DNA of 64,000 nucleotides from an uncultured Oscillospiraceae bacterium (GTDB lineage Bacteria > Bacillota > Clostridia > Oscillospirales > Acutalibacteraceae), in NCBI GenBank assembly GCA_900549775.1, contig URPR01000001.1, forward strand, positions 1 through 64,000, read 5' to 3'. This document shows positions 25,407 through 32,902 of this stretch, in pieces. A program made the translations under genes and the position numbers. The notes under the pieces were generated by a model. It had not been told where the DNA came from. It did no database searches and was given only the letters and a program-made list of their open reading frames with translations. Position 1 is the stretch's first letter, and the number at the start of each line of letters is the position of its first letter.

Positions 25407-25435
25407 AGTATACAATAAAAGTAATTTAATGTCAA
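25407..25435 (-). promoter_or_regulatory. Sigma-A promoter of tyrS
   Basis: On the minus strand: TTGACA, 17-bp spacer, TATACT. Confidence 0.8.
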
Positions 25436-25477
25436 CATATGTATATATAAAATGATAACTTATTTGAATAATTTATA

Positions 25478-25506
25478 TTGACACACACATTTTTTTATTA
25501 TAAGAT
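25478..25506 (+). promoter_or_regulatory. Promoter of the tRNA-Gln/tRNA-Pro pair
   Basis: TTGACA, 17-bp spacer, TAAGAT, 13 bp before the first tRNA. Confidence 0.75.
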
Positions 25507-25519
25507 ATAAATTAGATGT

Positions 25520-25593
25520 TGCGGAATTGTGTAAGGGTAGCACAGCAGACTCTGACTCTGTTTGTGAGGGTTCGAATCCTTCTTCCGCAGCCA
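25520..25593 (+). tRNA. tRNA-Gln (CTG)
   Basis: Full cloverleaf with encoded CCA: acceptor TGCGGAA/TTCCGCA, anticodon stem GCAGA/TCTGT, loop CTCTGAC, anticodon CTG. It reads CAG codons; a TTG-anticodon partner is expected elsewhere. Confidence 0.93.
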
Positions 25594-25603
25594 ATTTTTA
25601 ATT

Positions 25604-25680
25604 CGAGGTGTGGCTCAGTTTGGTAGAGCGCTGCGTTCGGGACGCAGAGGCCGCAGGTTCGACTCCTGTCACCTCGACCA
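25604..25680 (+). tRNA. tRNA-Pro (CGG)
   Basis: Full cloverleaf with encoded CCA: acceptor CGAGGTG/CACCTCG, anticodon stem CTGCG/CGCAG, loop TTCGGGA, anticodon CGG, reading CCG. It lies 10 nt after tRNA-Gln in the same transcript. Confidence 0.95.
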
Positions 25681-25756
25681 AAATTATGATTTTTATCGCT
25701 GAAACATCTAAAATTAATAATATTAGGTTTTACACATCTGCATAATGGAAGAAAAA

Positions 25757-25803
25757 AAGCGGCGTTTCTATGTTCCCTATTAAGGGAATTAGAAACGCCG
25801 CTT
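25757..25803. terminator. Long compound hairpin downstream of the tRNA pair
   Basis: A 13-bp perfect outer stem (AAGCGGCGTTTCT/AGAAACGCCGCTT) enclosing a second hairpin TTCCC/GGGAA. Probably the tRNA-operon terminator, although no T-run follows on the plus strand; on the minus strand TTTTTTTC follows. The next 290 bp up to 26091 show no gene that I can support. Confidence 0.6.
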
Positions 25804-26091
25804 GTGCAGTAAAATTGACGTTTGATATGTTAATTATGTCAAGTAGTCTTATCCTTAAAACCCTTAGAGCGTATTATTTTATAGTAAAAATTGGTTAGAT
25901 TATGTTTTTGATAACAAATATAAGTCCCATTTATACATCAAAATGGTGTGGAATTGTGTTGGGATAATTTAAGGAAGCCCTAATAGTAGTGCATTTTTAA
26001 GGACTGTATTATAGACTTATGAAAAAAGGCTGATTTTATTATGCTCAATAGTTTCATAAAATTTCTCATTTTTGTTTTTTATAACACAAGT

Positions 26092-26168
26092 GGCGCAGCC
26101 GCATCGGTTCTTTGAACCGATGCAAAAGCCTTGGCTTTTTTTGCAAACGAAGTTTGCAAGGCTGCGCC
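26092..26168. repeat. Cloverleaf inverted-repeat element, copy 3
   Basis: Outer stem 9 bp perfect (26092-26100 with 26160-26168; left arm GGCGCAGCC). Inner hairpins: 26101-26123 (10 bp, loop TTT), 26124-26139 (AAAAGCC/GGCTTTT) and 26141-26159 (TTGCAAAC/GTTTGCAA, loop GAA). Only 26140 is unpaired. It lies 26 bp past the 3' end of the GT8 gene, within the gene-poor stretch that follows the tRNAs. Confidence 0.85.
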
Positions 26169-26194
26169 TTAAAATGTACTAAAAATTTAATTTA

Positions 26195-27175
26195 TTATTT
26201 CAAAGGGTCATCTAAATTATATTTTTTCAGTATATCCTCATAATATAAAGTTTTCTTAGCATACTTAAACCAAATATTTGCAAACGTATAATTTGTTTCT
26301 TTCCATGGTTTTACTACAAAATGAATTATCGTAGGATCTTTGTATGCTTTGAGAAACTCTTTTAGAGTCCATTTATTATTAGCTACAAGTTTTTTATAAT
26401 GGTCTTTAGCTGCATTTGTATCCCAAAAATTAAATATACCATATTGTGGTGGCAATATGCCGATGTTTTTGTAACAAACTGCGTTTATGACAGTTTGGTC
26501 ATGTTGAATCAGTTTGCTATTATTTTTACTTATAAAATCTTCAAATTTCTCTTCTACATTATCTTTGCGTAATTTATCAAGATTAATCAGCATAACCCCT
26601 GCGCATATGTAATGATCATTTTCTATTCCGAAATCTTTTAATCCGTCTACATTATTATCTAAGAAACCTCTGTAATAATAATTAGACATATCTAGCTTAT
26701 ACATTTTAGATAAATCTTTTAAAGTTACAGTATCTCCATCCAACCATACTATTTTCTTGATATCTGGTAACAGGCTAGGCAGCAATAACCTATAATATGA
26801 TGCTGTCGGTATACTTGAGTCCGTTTTTGCGTTTTTAAACTTATCTTCCATATTTATAAATTCAATTTTAAAGTTTTTATACTTAGTTTGCAAGCTTGAA
26901 ATTTTTTCCTTGTTTTCGTCCTTAAAGTCACCTGGATGCATTAAGTAAACTTTTATTTTTGTGTTTTTATTAGCGTTTTCTAAAATTGAAGTTATTGAGA
27001 CAATTGTAGGATATGTATAATTATTATCTGCTGCCATTGCTATGGGAATAGTTACAGATTTCTCATTCGTAGTGTCGTTTTTTAAGGTTTTGTTTACTAA
27101 AAAAATAGTTGTTATAGCCACAAGTATTACAGCTAAGCTCGCCATTATTAGATATTTACGTTTTTTACTATTCAT
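26195..27175 (-). CDS. Membrane-anchored family 8 glycosyltransferase
   Basis: A 326-aa GT8 enzyme of the LgtC/glycogenin type: IPIAMAADNNYTYPTIVSIT at the start of the catalytic domain, the metal- and nucleotide-sugar-binding motif IVWLDGDTVTL, HYICAGVMLINLDK, and the C-terminal QHDQTVIN plus IIHFVVKPWK. GT8 enzymes transfer sugars from UDP-activated donors. Unusually, a basic N-terminus and strong hydrophobic segment (about residues 9-29) form a signal anchor that would place the catalytic domain outside the cell. ATG 27175 follows AGGAGT. It lies just after tex. Confidence 0.85.
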   Translation of the reverse strand: MNSKKRKYLIMASLAVILVAITTIFLVNKTLKNDTTNEKSVTIPIAMAADNNYTYPTIVSITSILENANKNTKIKVYLMHPGDFKDENKEKISSLQTKYKNFKIEFINMEDKFKNAKTDSSIPTASYYRLLLPSLLPDIKKIVWLDGDTVTLKDLSKMYKLDMSNYYYRGFLDNNVDGLKDFGIENDHYICAGVMLINLDKLRKDNVEEKFEDFISKNNSKLIQHDQTVINAVCYKNIGILPPQYGIFNFWDTNAAKDHYKKLVANNKWTLKEFLKAYKDPTIIHFVVKPWKETNYTFANIWFKYAKKTLYYEDILKKYNLDDPLK

Positions 27176-27198
27176 TAAATTACTCCTAAACACATAGC

Positions 27199-29352
27199 CT
27201 ATTTCATAGTCAAAGAAATTCGGTTCTTGGGTACATCTACAGATAGGACTTTCACTTTTACTATATCCCCAACCTTCAAAACTTCAGATGGATGCTTTAT
27301 ATACTTGTTGCAGATTTGTGATATATGCACTAACCCGTCCTGGTGTACTCCTATATCGATAAATGCGCCAAAATCTATAACGTTTCGCACAGTGCCGGTG
27401 AGTTCCATACCTTCTTTTAAGTCTTTGATATCTAAAACGTCAGTTCTTAAAATAGGAGCCGGTAGCTCATCTCTAGGGTCTCTGCCCGGTCTTAAAAGTT
27501 CAGTAACGATATCTTGTAAAGTGGGTATACCTACTTTTGTTTTTTCTGAAATCGAACTTAATCCTATTTTTTCTATTCGAGTTTTTAGGTCAGACCTTAT
27601 TTTCCCATTTTTTACATCATCTAAAGTATAGTTGCAGATCTCTAAAAGCTGGGTTGCTGCCTTGTATGATTCAGGATGAACTGCGGTATTATCAAGGACG
27701 TTTTTGCTTTCAGGTACTCTTAAAAAGCCTGCGCATTGTTCAAAGGCCTTTGGCCCCAGTTTGGAGACTTTTTTTAGTTCATTGCGCGACTTAAATGCTC
27801 CGTTTTCTTCACGATAATTAACGATATTTTTAGAAACAGCTGCACTTACTCCCGATACCCTTGCTAAAAGTGATGGAGAAGCTGTATTTAAGTCTACTCC
27901 AACTGTATTTACGCAATCTTCAACCACTCCTCCCAGAGCATCGCCTAATTGTTTTTTAGGCATGTCGTGCTGGTACTGTCCAACTCCTATGGCTTTGGGG
28001 TCTATCTTAACAAGTTCTGCTAATGGATCTTGAAGCCTTCTGGCTATTGAAACTGCGCTTCTTAAAGTTACATCAAAGTCAGGGAACTCTTCCGCTGCGA
28101 GTTTAGATGCAGAGTAAACTGAAGCTCCTGCTTCGCTCACAACCATATAAGATACTTTTAAATTGTCTTCATTTATTAAATTTGCAACGAACATTTCTGT
28201 TTCTTTTGAGGCTGTTCCGTTTCCTATGGAGATAATCTCCACGCCGTACTTTTTAACTAAATCTGAAACTGTTTTTTTAGCTTCGGCCACTTTATTTTCT
28301 GAATGTGTAGGATAAATAACGTTTGTAGCAAGTACTCTTCCTGTTTCATCTACAACGGCCACCTTGCAACCTGTTCTATAGCCTGGGTCTAAGCCCATAG
28401 CCACCTTGCCCTTGACCGGAGGCTGCATAAGAAGTTGTCTTAAGTTTACAGAAAAAACTTTTATAGCGCTGTCGCACGCCTTTTGAGTTAACTCGCTTCT
28501 TATTTCCCGTTCGATAGATGGAAAAATAAGTCTGGTATAAGCATCATCGGCAGCTTTTCTTACTGTTTCGGTGCACAATGAATTCCCATTTTTTAATACT
28601 GTAGAATAAATTATATGTTGTGCTTTAGCTATATCGAAGTCTATTGAAACTTTTAAGAAACCTTCTTTTTCACCGCGGTCTACAGCCAATACTCTGTGCC
28701 CTGCTATTTTTGCTGTCGGTTCTTTAAAATCATAATATTGCGCATAAACAGAGTCGGTGTTTTCGTCTGAAGCTTTAGATACTAACAATGAATTTGCCAT
28801 AGCTACAACCCGGATTCTTTTTCTGATGGAAGCATCATCTGAAATGTTTTCAGCTATAATATCCATCGCGCCTGCTACAGCTTCTTCAGGCGTGTTGACG
28901 TCTTTTTCTGCATCGACATAAGCCTGAGCTAAAACTAACGGATCTTCTGAGCTTTCATTCTGCTCGAAAATCGTGTTTGCTAAATTTTCAAGGTCTTTTT
29001 CCTTTGCTATAGAGGCTCTGGTTTTTCTTTTAGGTCTAAATGGTCTGTATATGTCCTCTATTTCAGCTAAAGTCTTAGCATTATCAATGGCTGCGTTAAT
29101 TTCATCAGTCATCTTTTCAAGACCTATTATTAAATTTTTAACTTCTTCTCTTCGACTTTCAAGCCCTCTTAAATACTCAAGTCGTTCGCTTATTTCACGT
29201 AACATTTGGTCATCAAGTGACCCATGGGCTTCCTTTCTGTACCTTGCGATGAAAGGTATGGTATTTCCTTCATCTAAAAGTTTTATTACGTTTTCTAGCT
29301 GCCACGCTTTTAAATTAAATTGTTCTGATAATTCCGCAACAAAATCCATCAT
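27199..29352 (-). CDS. RNA-binding transcriptional accessory protein Tex
   Basis: A 717-aa Tex protein: N-terminal helical domain, YqgF/RNase H-like domain (VAMGLDPGYRTGCKVAVVD), helix-hairpin-helix repeats (NTASPSLLARVSGVSAAVSK) and a C-terminal S1 RNA-binding domain (LTGTVRNVIDFGAFIDIGV, then GLVHISQI). Tex binds nucleic acids and is linked to transcription fidelity and toxin expression in some pathogens. Its start overlaps the upstream SLOG-protein stop by 4 nt (ATGA), so the two are coupled. Confidence 0.95.
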   Translation of the reverse strand: MMDFVAELSEQFNLKAWQLENVIKLLDEGNTIPFIARYRKEAHGSLDDQMLREISERLEYLRGLESRREEVKNLIIGLEKMTDEINAAIDNAKTLAEIEDIYRPFRPKRKTRASIAKEKDLENLANTIFEQNESSEDPLVLAQAYVDAEKDVNTPEEAVAGAMDIIAENISDDASIRKRIRVVAMANSLLVSKASDENTDSVYAQYYDFKEPTAKIAGHRVLAVDRGEKEGFLKVSIDFDIAKAQHIIYSTVLKNGNSLCTETVRKAADDAYTRLIFPSIEREIRSELTQKACDSAIKVFSVNLRQLLMQPPVKGKVAMGLDPGYRTGCKVAVVDETGRVLATNVIYPTHSENKVAEAKKTVSDLVKKYGVEIISIGNGTASKETEMFVANLINEDNLKVSYMVVSEAGASVYSASKLAAEEFPDFDVTLRSAVSIARRLQDPLAELVKIDPKAIGVGQYQHDMPKKQLGDALGGVVEDCVNTVGVDLNTASPSLLARVSGVSAAVSKNIVNYREENGAFKSRNELKKVSKLGPKAFEQCAGFLRVPESKNVLDNTAVHPESYKAATQLLEICNYTLDDVKNGKIRSDLKTRIEKIGLSSISEKTKVGIPTLQDIVTELLRPGRDPRDELPAPILRTDVLDIKDLKEGMELTGTVRNVIDFGAFIDIGVHQDGLVHISQICNKYIKHPSEVLKVGDIVKVKVLSVDVPKNRISLTMK

Positions 29353-29702
29353 AGTTCTCCCTTTGTGTTAATCGGTGTGATTTTATGGACGATAACTTTT
29401 TTTCCGATTGATTTTGCATAATCGATCGAAAATTTAGTTCCACTAGATTGTCCATCCCAAAAAGCGACTACAATATCGGCAAGTTCTATTATCGATTTAT
29501 TTCTTTTTATTGGAGCATACTTACCAAATTTTCTGTAGTCAGGTTTTATTATAATTTTATCAATATTATGTTCATCAGCATATTTTTCGGCCAATGTATC
29601 AATTCCACTGGCGCCTCCGGAGACTATGGTGTCTATACCCGGAGGAATATGTTTTTCAAAATTAAAATTTAAACTTCGAGACCCGATAATAGCTAATTTC
29701 AT
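29349..29702 (-). CDS. SLOG-type nucleotide-binding protein (DUF2493-like)
   Basis: A 117-aa Rossmann-like protein: MKLAIIGSRSLNF (nucleotide-binding start), IVSGGASGIDTLAEKYA and ADIVVAFWDGQSSGTK. These match the SLOG/DUF2493 group, thought to bind nucleotide-derived ligands; some relatives act in nucleotide signalling or defence, others are metabolic. It is coupled to tex by a 4-nt overlap. Confidence 0.75.
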   Translation of the reverse strand: MKLAIIGSRSLNFNFEKHIPPGIDTIVSGGASGIDTLAEKYADEHNIDKIIIKPDYRKFGKYAPIKRNKSIIELADIVVAFWDGQSSGTKFSIDYAKSIGKKVIVHKITPINTKGEL

Positions 29703-29828
29703 GTGTTCTCCTTAAATTAACATTATATTATAATTGCAGAATTTGGTCAAACGATAGATATAAAAAGGTGCACAACCTTTATTTAGACAAGTAAGTGTAG
29801 TTTTTTTCGATAGCAATATTTTTGTATG

Positions 29829-29863
29829 CAAAAATAACCTCTTACATATGTAAGAGGCTGTTT
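29829..29863 (-). terminator. Terminator of the rubrerythrin gene
   Basis: A perfect 10-bp palindrome (29838-29847 with 29848-29857) followed on the minus strand by TTATTTTT. The centre is self-complementary, so the real loop is about 4 nt. Confidence 0.75.
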
Positions 29864-30403
29864 TTAATAATTTTCAGATTTGATTTCAAAATAAGCCTGC
29901 GGATGTTTGCAAGTCGGACATACTAAAGGTGCTTCTTTGCCGACATGTACATGTCCACAGTTCCTGCAAACCCAGATAACTTCGGTGTCTTTTTTAAACA
30001 CTAAATCTTCTTTTAAGTTTGATAAAAGTTTAAGGTACCTTTTCTCATGTTCTTTTTCGATTTCAGCAACTTCGCGCATAGTTTTAGCGATGTCGAAAAA
30101 TCCTTCTTGCTCAGCGATATCAGCAAAGTTTTTATACATTTGTGTCCACTCAAAGTTTTCGCCACTAGCAGCATCATTTAAATTTTTTTCGGTATCAGGG
30201 ACATTACCGTTGTGCAAGTACTTGAACCACAACTTTGCATGTTCCTTTTCATTTGCAGCGGTTTCTTCAAATATTTGCGCAATTTGTTCAAACCCTTCTT
30301 TTCTGGCGGCAGAAGCATAGAAAGTATATTTGTTTCTAGCTTGCGATTCGCCTGCAAATGCAGATAATAAATTAGCTTCTGTTTTGCTTCCTTTAAGTTC
30401 CAT
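29864..30403 (-). CDS. rbr: Rubrerythrin
   Basis: A 179-aa rubrerythrin that reduces hydrogen peroxide in anaerobes. The N-terminal four-helix diiron domain shows the paired E-x2-H/R helices ([34 protein letters not shown]) and the C-terminal rubredoxin-like domain has two C-x2-C iron sites (VCRNCGH and VCPTCKH). ATG 30403 has GGAGG 12 nt upstream; a longer in-frame start overlaps that site. It supports an anaerobic lifestyle with oxidative-stress defence. Confidence 0.96.
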   Translation of the reverse strand: MELKGSKTEANLLSAFAGESQARNKYTFYASAARKEGFEQIAQIFEETAANEKEHAKLWFKYLHNGNVPDTEKNLNDAASGENFEWTQMYKNFADIAEQEGFFDIAKTMREVAEIEKEHEKRYLKLLSNLKEDLVFKKDTEVIWVCRNCGHVHVGKEAPLVCPTCKHPQAYFEIKSENY

Positions 30404-30437
30404 AAATACATCGACCTCCATAAAAAAATATATTATT

Positions 30438-30466
30438 ATTTTAGTTTATTTAATTTGACATTTCAA
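30438..30466 (-). promoter_or_regulatory. Promoter of the rubrerythrin gene
   Basis: On the minus strand: TTGAAA, 17-bp spacer, TAAAAT. Confidence 0.65.
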
Positions 30467-30731
30467 CAGAAAAAAATATTTTATTTCTAAATGATAAAAT
30501 TACTATTTGTTATTAAAATTTTAAATGTTGAATTGAAGAATGTATGAAATTTATTAATACCGGACTGTTTCAACCTTTTCAACGAAGTTTTCAACAGAAC
30601 TATTGACTCTTAAGCACAATATAATTTACAGATAGTAAATTCAGTATTTGTAAAATTAATTAAATAACTGAATATAAGGTGTTTTTTTGTAAAAAATTAA
30701 ACTATATGAAAAGAAAAGAGGCGTGGCTAAC

Positions 30732-30998
30732 TTGGTAAAGGGAGTAAACAAAAATGTTATAGAACTGGGCGATACGGGAAATCAATATTATGATAAAGCT
30801 ATTTTATTTTTAAAACCGGAATATGCAGACGTCCAACATGATGTGCTGGAGAAAGAAGCAAAAAAACTTTTAAAACAAGTTGGAATTACAGCTTCAGTAA
30901 AGAGAAAAAATAAATATATTTATTGGTTTGTAAGATTAGGCCTTTCAGCAGGTTTGGGCGCAGCTATAACGGCAATCGCAATGACTCTGTCGAATTAA
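30732..30998 (+). CDS. Small protein with C-terminal membrane helix (88 aa), unknown
   Basis: Unrecognised. A mixed-charge N-terminal region (KNVIELGDTGNQYYDKAILF), a helical middle and a C-terminal membrane segment (LGLSAGLGAAITAIAMTL). TTG 30732 is preceded by AAGAGG at 10 nt; a GTG at 30723 is too close to that site. Confidence 0.6.
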   Translation: MVKGVNKNVIELGDTGNQYYDKAILFLKPEYADVQHDVLEKEAKKLLKQVGITASVKRKNKYIYWFVRLGLSAGLGAAITAIAMTLSN

Positions 30999-31045
30999 TT
31001 CAGATTAGACTTGAAATTTACGATAAACTTTATCGTTAAAGCAAG

Positions 31046-31222
31046 TTACATATTTTTAGAGGACTCTTTGCCTATGAAATACTTGCAAGCATCTTGAACG
31101 GTAGCTAAAGTTTCAACTTTGCAAAACCTTATACAGCTGCCGCAATATGTAGCTACAAATTTGTTATTTACCTTTATGTAATGCTGTATAAAGTATTTGC
31201 AATTACTACAAATTTTTTTCAT
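31046..31222 (-). CDS. Small Cys-rich putative zinc-binding protein (58 aa)
   Basis: A 58-aa protein, MKKICSNCKYFIQHYIK... with C-x2-C at residues 5 and 8, C-x2-C at 27 and 30 (YCGSC), and single Cys at 34 and 46. The paired knuckles suggest a zinc ribbon. Short proteins of this look, with a CKYF repeat at both ends, are common in Clostridia but have no known function. It has a promoter and a GAGGTGG ribosome-binding site, so it is a real gene despite its size. Confidence 0.75.
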   Translation of the reverse strand: MKKICSNCKYFIQHYIKVNNKFVATYCGSCIRFCKVETLATVQDACKYFIGKESSKNM

Positions 31223-31240
31223 TATACCACCTCATACGAT

Positions 31241-31269
31241 ATAATACTATTTAGTTTTATAAAATACAA
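31241..31269 (-). promoter_or_regulatory. Promoter of the zinc-ribbon-like gene
   Basis: On the minus strand: TTGTAT, 17-bp spacer, TATTAT. Confidence 0.6.
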
Positions 31270-31327
31270 TATAATCTTTGAATATATATTACAATATATA
31301 ATAAAATATTACTAGGGTGATATTTTT

Positions 31328-31486
31328 ATGGGTGTTGAAAAAAAAGTCTACAGTTTCAGATTCAGTGAAGAAATGGTACAAAGTTTGCAAAAATATGCAA
31401 ATGAGGAAAACCGTAGTCTGTCTAACTTTGTGGAAACCATTTTAAAAAATTACTTAAATAAAAAAAATAATTCGAAAAGAAAGTAA
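31328..31486 (+). CDS. Ribbon-helix-helix protein 1 (52 aa)
   Basis: A 52-aa CopG/Arc-like DNA-binding protein: beta strand KKVYSFRFSEEMVQSL, helix KYANEENRSLSNFVETIL and a basic tail. It forms a dimeric RHH fold in relatives. ATG 31328 follows AGGGTG. No toxin gene lies beside it, so it is more likely a stand-alone regulator than an antitoxin. A second RHH gene follows. Confidence 0.8.
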   Translation: MGVEKKVYSFRFSEEMVQSLQKYANEENRSLSNFVETILKNYLNKKNNSKRK

Positions 31487-31560
31487 TCGCTTTAAGGGCA
31501 TGGTTGTTTAAAACTTATGCTCTTTTTATTTTTGTTCACTATTTGTAATTTTAAATTGAT

Positions 31561-31572
31561 TACAATATTGTA
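31561..31572. promoter_or_regulatory. Palindrome TACAATATTGTA upstream of RHH protein 2
   Basis: A perfect 12-bp palindrome 57 bp upstream of the second RHH gene, just before a TTGACA box (31581-31586). Similar ATTACAATAT sequence occurs upstream of the first RHH gene (about 31288). It is a candidate operator for one or both proteins. Confidence 0.45.
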
Positions 31573-31628
31573 CATTGCTTTTGACATAAAATCAAGTTAC
31601 AATACAGAAAAACTGTAAAGGTGATTTT

Positions 31629-31814
31629 ATGGAAAAGTTTAAAATAAATAAGGATGAAGTTAAAATTTCTTCTATAAACAGGACGATTAGAATTAAACCT
31701 GAGAGCTTTGAGAAACTTATGGATCTTAGTGAAAAAAACAATATTTCTTTTAATAAAGTTATTAACCAATGTATAGAGTTTGCCTTAAATAACTTGGAAG
31801 AGGATGAAAAATAA
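31629..31814 (+). CDS. Ribbon-helix-helix protein 2 (61 aa)
   Basis: A 61-aa protein with the pattern of an RHH regulator: strand NRTIRIKPESFEKLMDL, then a helix pair SEKNNISFNKVINQCIEFAL and an acidic tail. AAAGGTG precedes the ATG. It is diverged from RHH protein 1 but of the same type. Confidence 0.75.
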   Translation: MEKFKINKDEVKISSINRTIRIKPESFEKLMDLSEKNNISFNKVINQCIEFALNNLEEDEK

Positions 31815-31833
31815 GGAAAAATTTACGCAAGAC

Positions 31834-31862
31834 TTGCATAGTTATATTTTTGCTGATATAAT
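31834..31862 (+). promoter_or_regulatory. Promoter of the yajC-SCIFF cluster
   Basis: TTGCAT, 17-bp spacer, TATAAT. Confidence 0.7.
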
Positions 31863-31889
31863 TAAAATAATTTAATAGGAGGTGTTATG

Positions 31890-32192
31890 ATGAACCCGGA
31901 AAGTGGAGTCGGAATAATGAACTTTGTAGTGATGGGACTCTTTCTCTTAGGAATGTATTTTCTACTTATTAGACCAAACTCTAAAAGGAAAAAACAAGAA
32001 GATCAAATGAGAAGTTCACTGGAAGTTGGAGATGAAATCACAACAATAGGCGGCATCTGTGGTAGGATAGTTAGCATAAAAGATGATGCGGATACTTTTA
32101 TTATCGAAAGCGGCACCGACCGAAACAAAATAAAAATAAAAAAATGGGCGATAGCTAGCTGCGAAACGGCAAAAGAACCTACTAAAAAATAG
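31890..32192 (+). CDS. yajC: Preprotein translocase subunit YajC
   Basis: YajC (100 aa) is an accessory subunit of the SecDF-YajC complex. A single membrane helix near the N-terminus (VVMGLFLLGMYFLLIRP) is followed by the KRKKQEDQMRSSLEVGDEI and TTIGGICGRIVSI signature. ATG 31890 is spaced 7 nt from AGGAGG; ATG 31887 is only 4 nt away. YajC next to the TIGR04086 protein and SCIFF is a standard clostridial arrangement. Confidence 0.93.
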   Translation: MNPESGVGIMNFVVMGLFLLGMYFLLIRPNSKRKKQEDQMRSSLEVGDEITTIGGICGRIVSIKDDADTFIIESGTDRNKIKIKKWAIASCETAKEPTKK

Positions 32193-32262
32193 GCATATTT
32201 TTAGGCCTCTATGAATAGAAGTTTTATTATAAATATTAAAATTATTCTTGGAGGGCTGAGCT

Positions 32263-32667
32263 TTGAGATACGATAAATCTTCAAAAAACAGTAAAAGTTC
32301 TTCTTTTATACTAAAGTCAATGTTATTCGGACTTTTGTCTGGTTTACTAGTTTGTACTGTTTTTTTAATTTTATTTTCCTTTGTGTTTGTAAAGATAGGC
32401 GCGATGCCGCATAACATAGTACAGCTTTTAGCTATGCTTTCGTCTGCACTGGGCTCTTTTACAGCTGGGTATACTACTTTAAAAATACAAAGAGAAAAAG
32501 GATTATATCTAGGTGCACTGTCCGGATTAATGTTATTTTGCGTTTTTACGTTGACTGGGTTTATCGTATCGAGGGAAGGCTTTACATATTTAACCATAGT
32601 AAAACTAATTTTATTAGTTTTTACAGGTGCGTTGGGTGGAATAATAAGCGCTAATAGAAAAAAATAA
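32263..32667 (+). CDS. TIGR04086 family membrane protein (134 aa)
   Basis: A four-helix membrane protein with small-residue-rich helices (LLSGLLVCTVFLILFSFVFV, LGSFTAGYTTLKIQREKGL, FTGALGGIISANRKK). These are hallmarks of the TIGR04086 family, typically found beside the SCIFF system. Function unknown. Start is TTG behind GGAGGG. The scfA start codon follows after 13 nt. Confidence 0.8.
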   Translation: MRYDKSSKNSKSSSFILKSMLFGLLSGLLVCTVFLILFSFVFVKIGAMPHNIVQLLAMLSSALGSFTAGYTTLKIQREKGLYLGALSGLMLFCVFTLTGFIVSREGFTYLTIVKLILLVFTGALGGIISANRKK

Positions 32668-32680
32668 GGAGGTTGTTTTT

Positions 32681-32827
32681 ATGAAACATATAAGAACTTT
32701 AAACAAATCTGTGCTTAAGGAAAGTGTTAAAAACGGTGGTTGCGGAGAATGCCAAACATCATGTCAATCTGCTTGCAAAACTTCTTGCACAGTTGCTAAT
32801 CAAAAATGTGAAAATCGATCAAAATAA
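32681..32827 (+). CDS. scfA: SCIFF peptide precursor (six cysteines in forty-five residues)
   Basis: A 48-aa ribosomally made peptide, leader MKHIRTLNKSVL and core with six cysteines at 21, 24, 28, 32, 36 and 43 (CGECQTSCQSACKTSCTVAN). It is the near-universal clostridial SCIFF peptide, in which the radical SAM enzyme encoded next forms Cys-to-Thr thioether links (sactipeptide-type). The biological role of the mature product is unknown. AGGAGG precedes the ATG. Confidence 0.95.
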   Translation: MKHIRTLNKSVLKESVKNGGCGECQTSCQSACKTSCTVANQKCENRSK

Positions 32828-32851
32828 TTGAGGTTATTTGCCTTACAAAAA

Positions 32852-32880
32852 GTGGAAGAACCTTCTTCCGCTTTTATTTT
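32852..32880 (+). terminator. Attenuator-like hairpin between scfA and its maturase
   Basis: A stem GTGGAAGAA/TTCTTCCGC (32852-32860 with 32863-32871; the terminal pairs next to the CC must open) followed by TTTTATTTTT. Partial termination here would give more peptide mRNA than enzyme mRNA. Confidence 0.7.
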
Positions 32881-32902
32881 TGCAAAAATAAAGGAGTACA
32901 AA

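Noticed and set aside
25757..25803. Hairpin after the tRNAs as a cloverleaf copy
   Set aside because: It has only one inner hairpin and fits a terminator or simple palindrome better.
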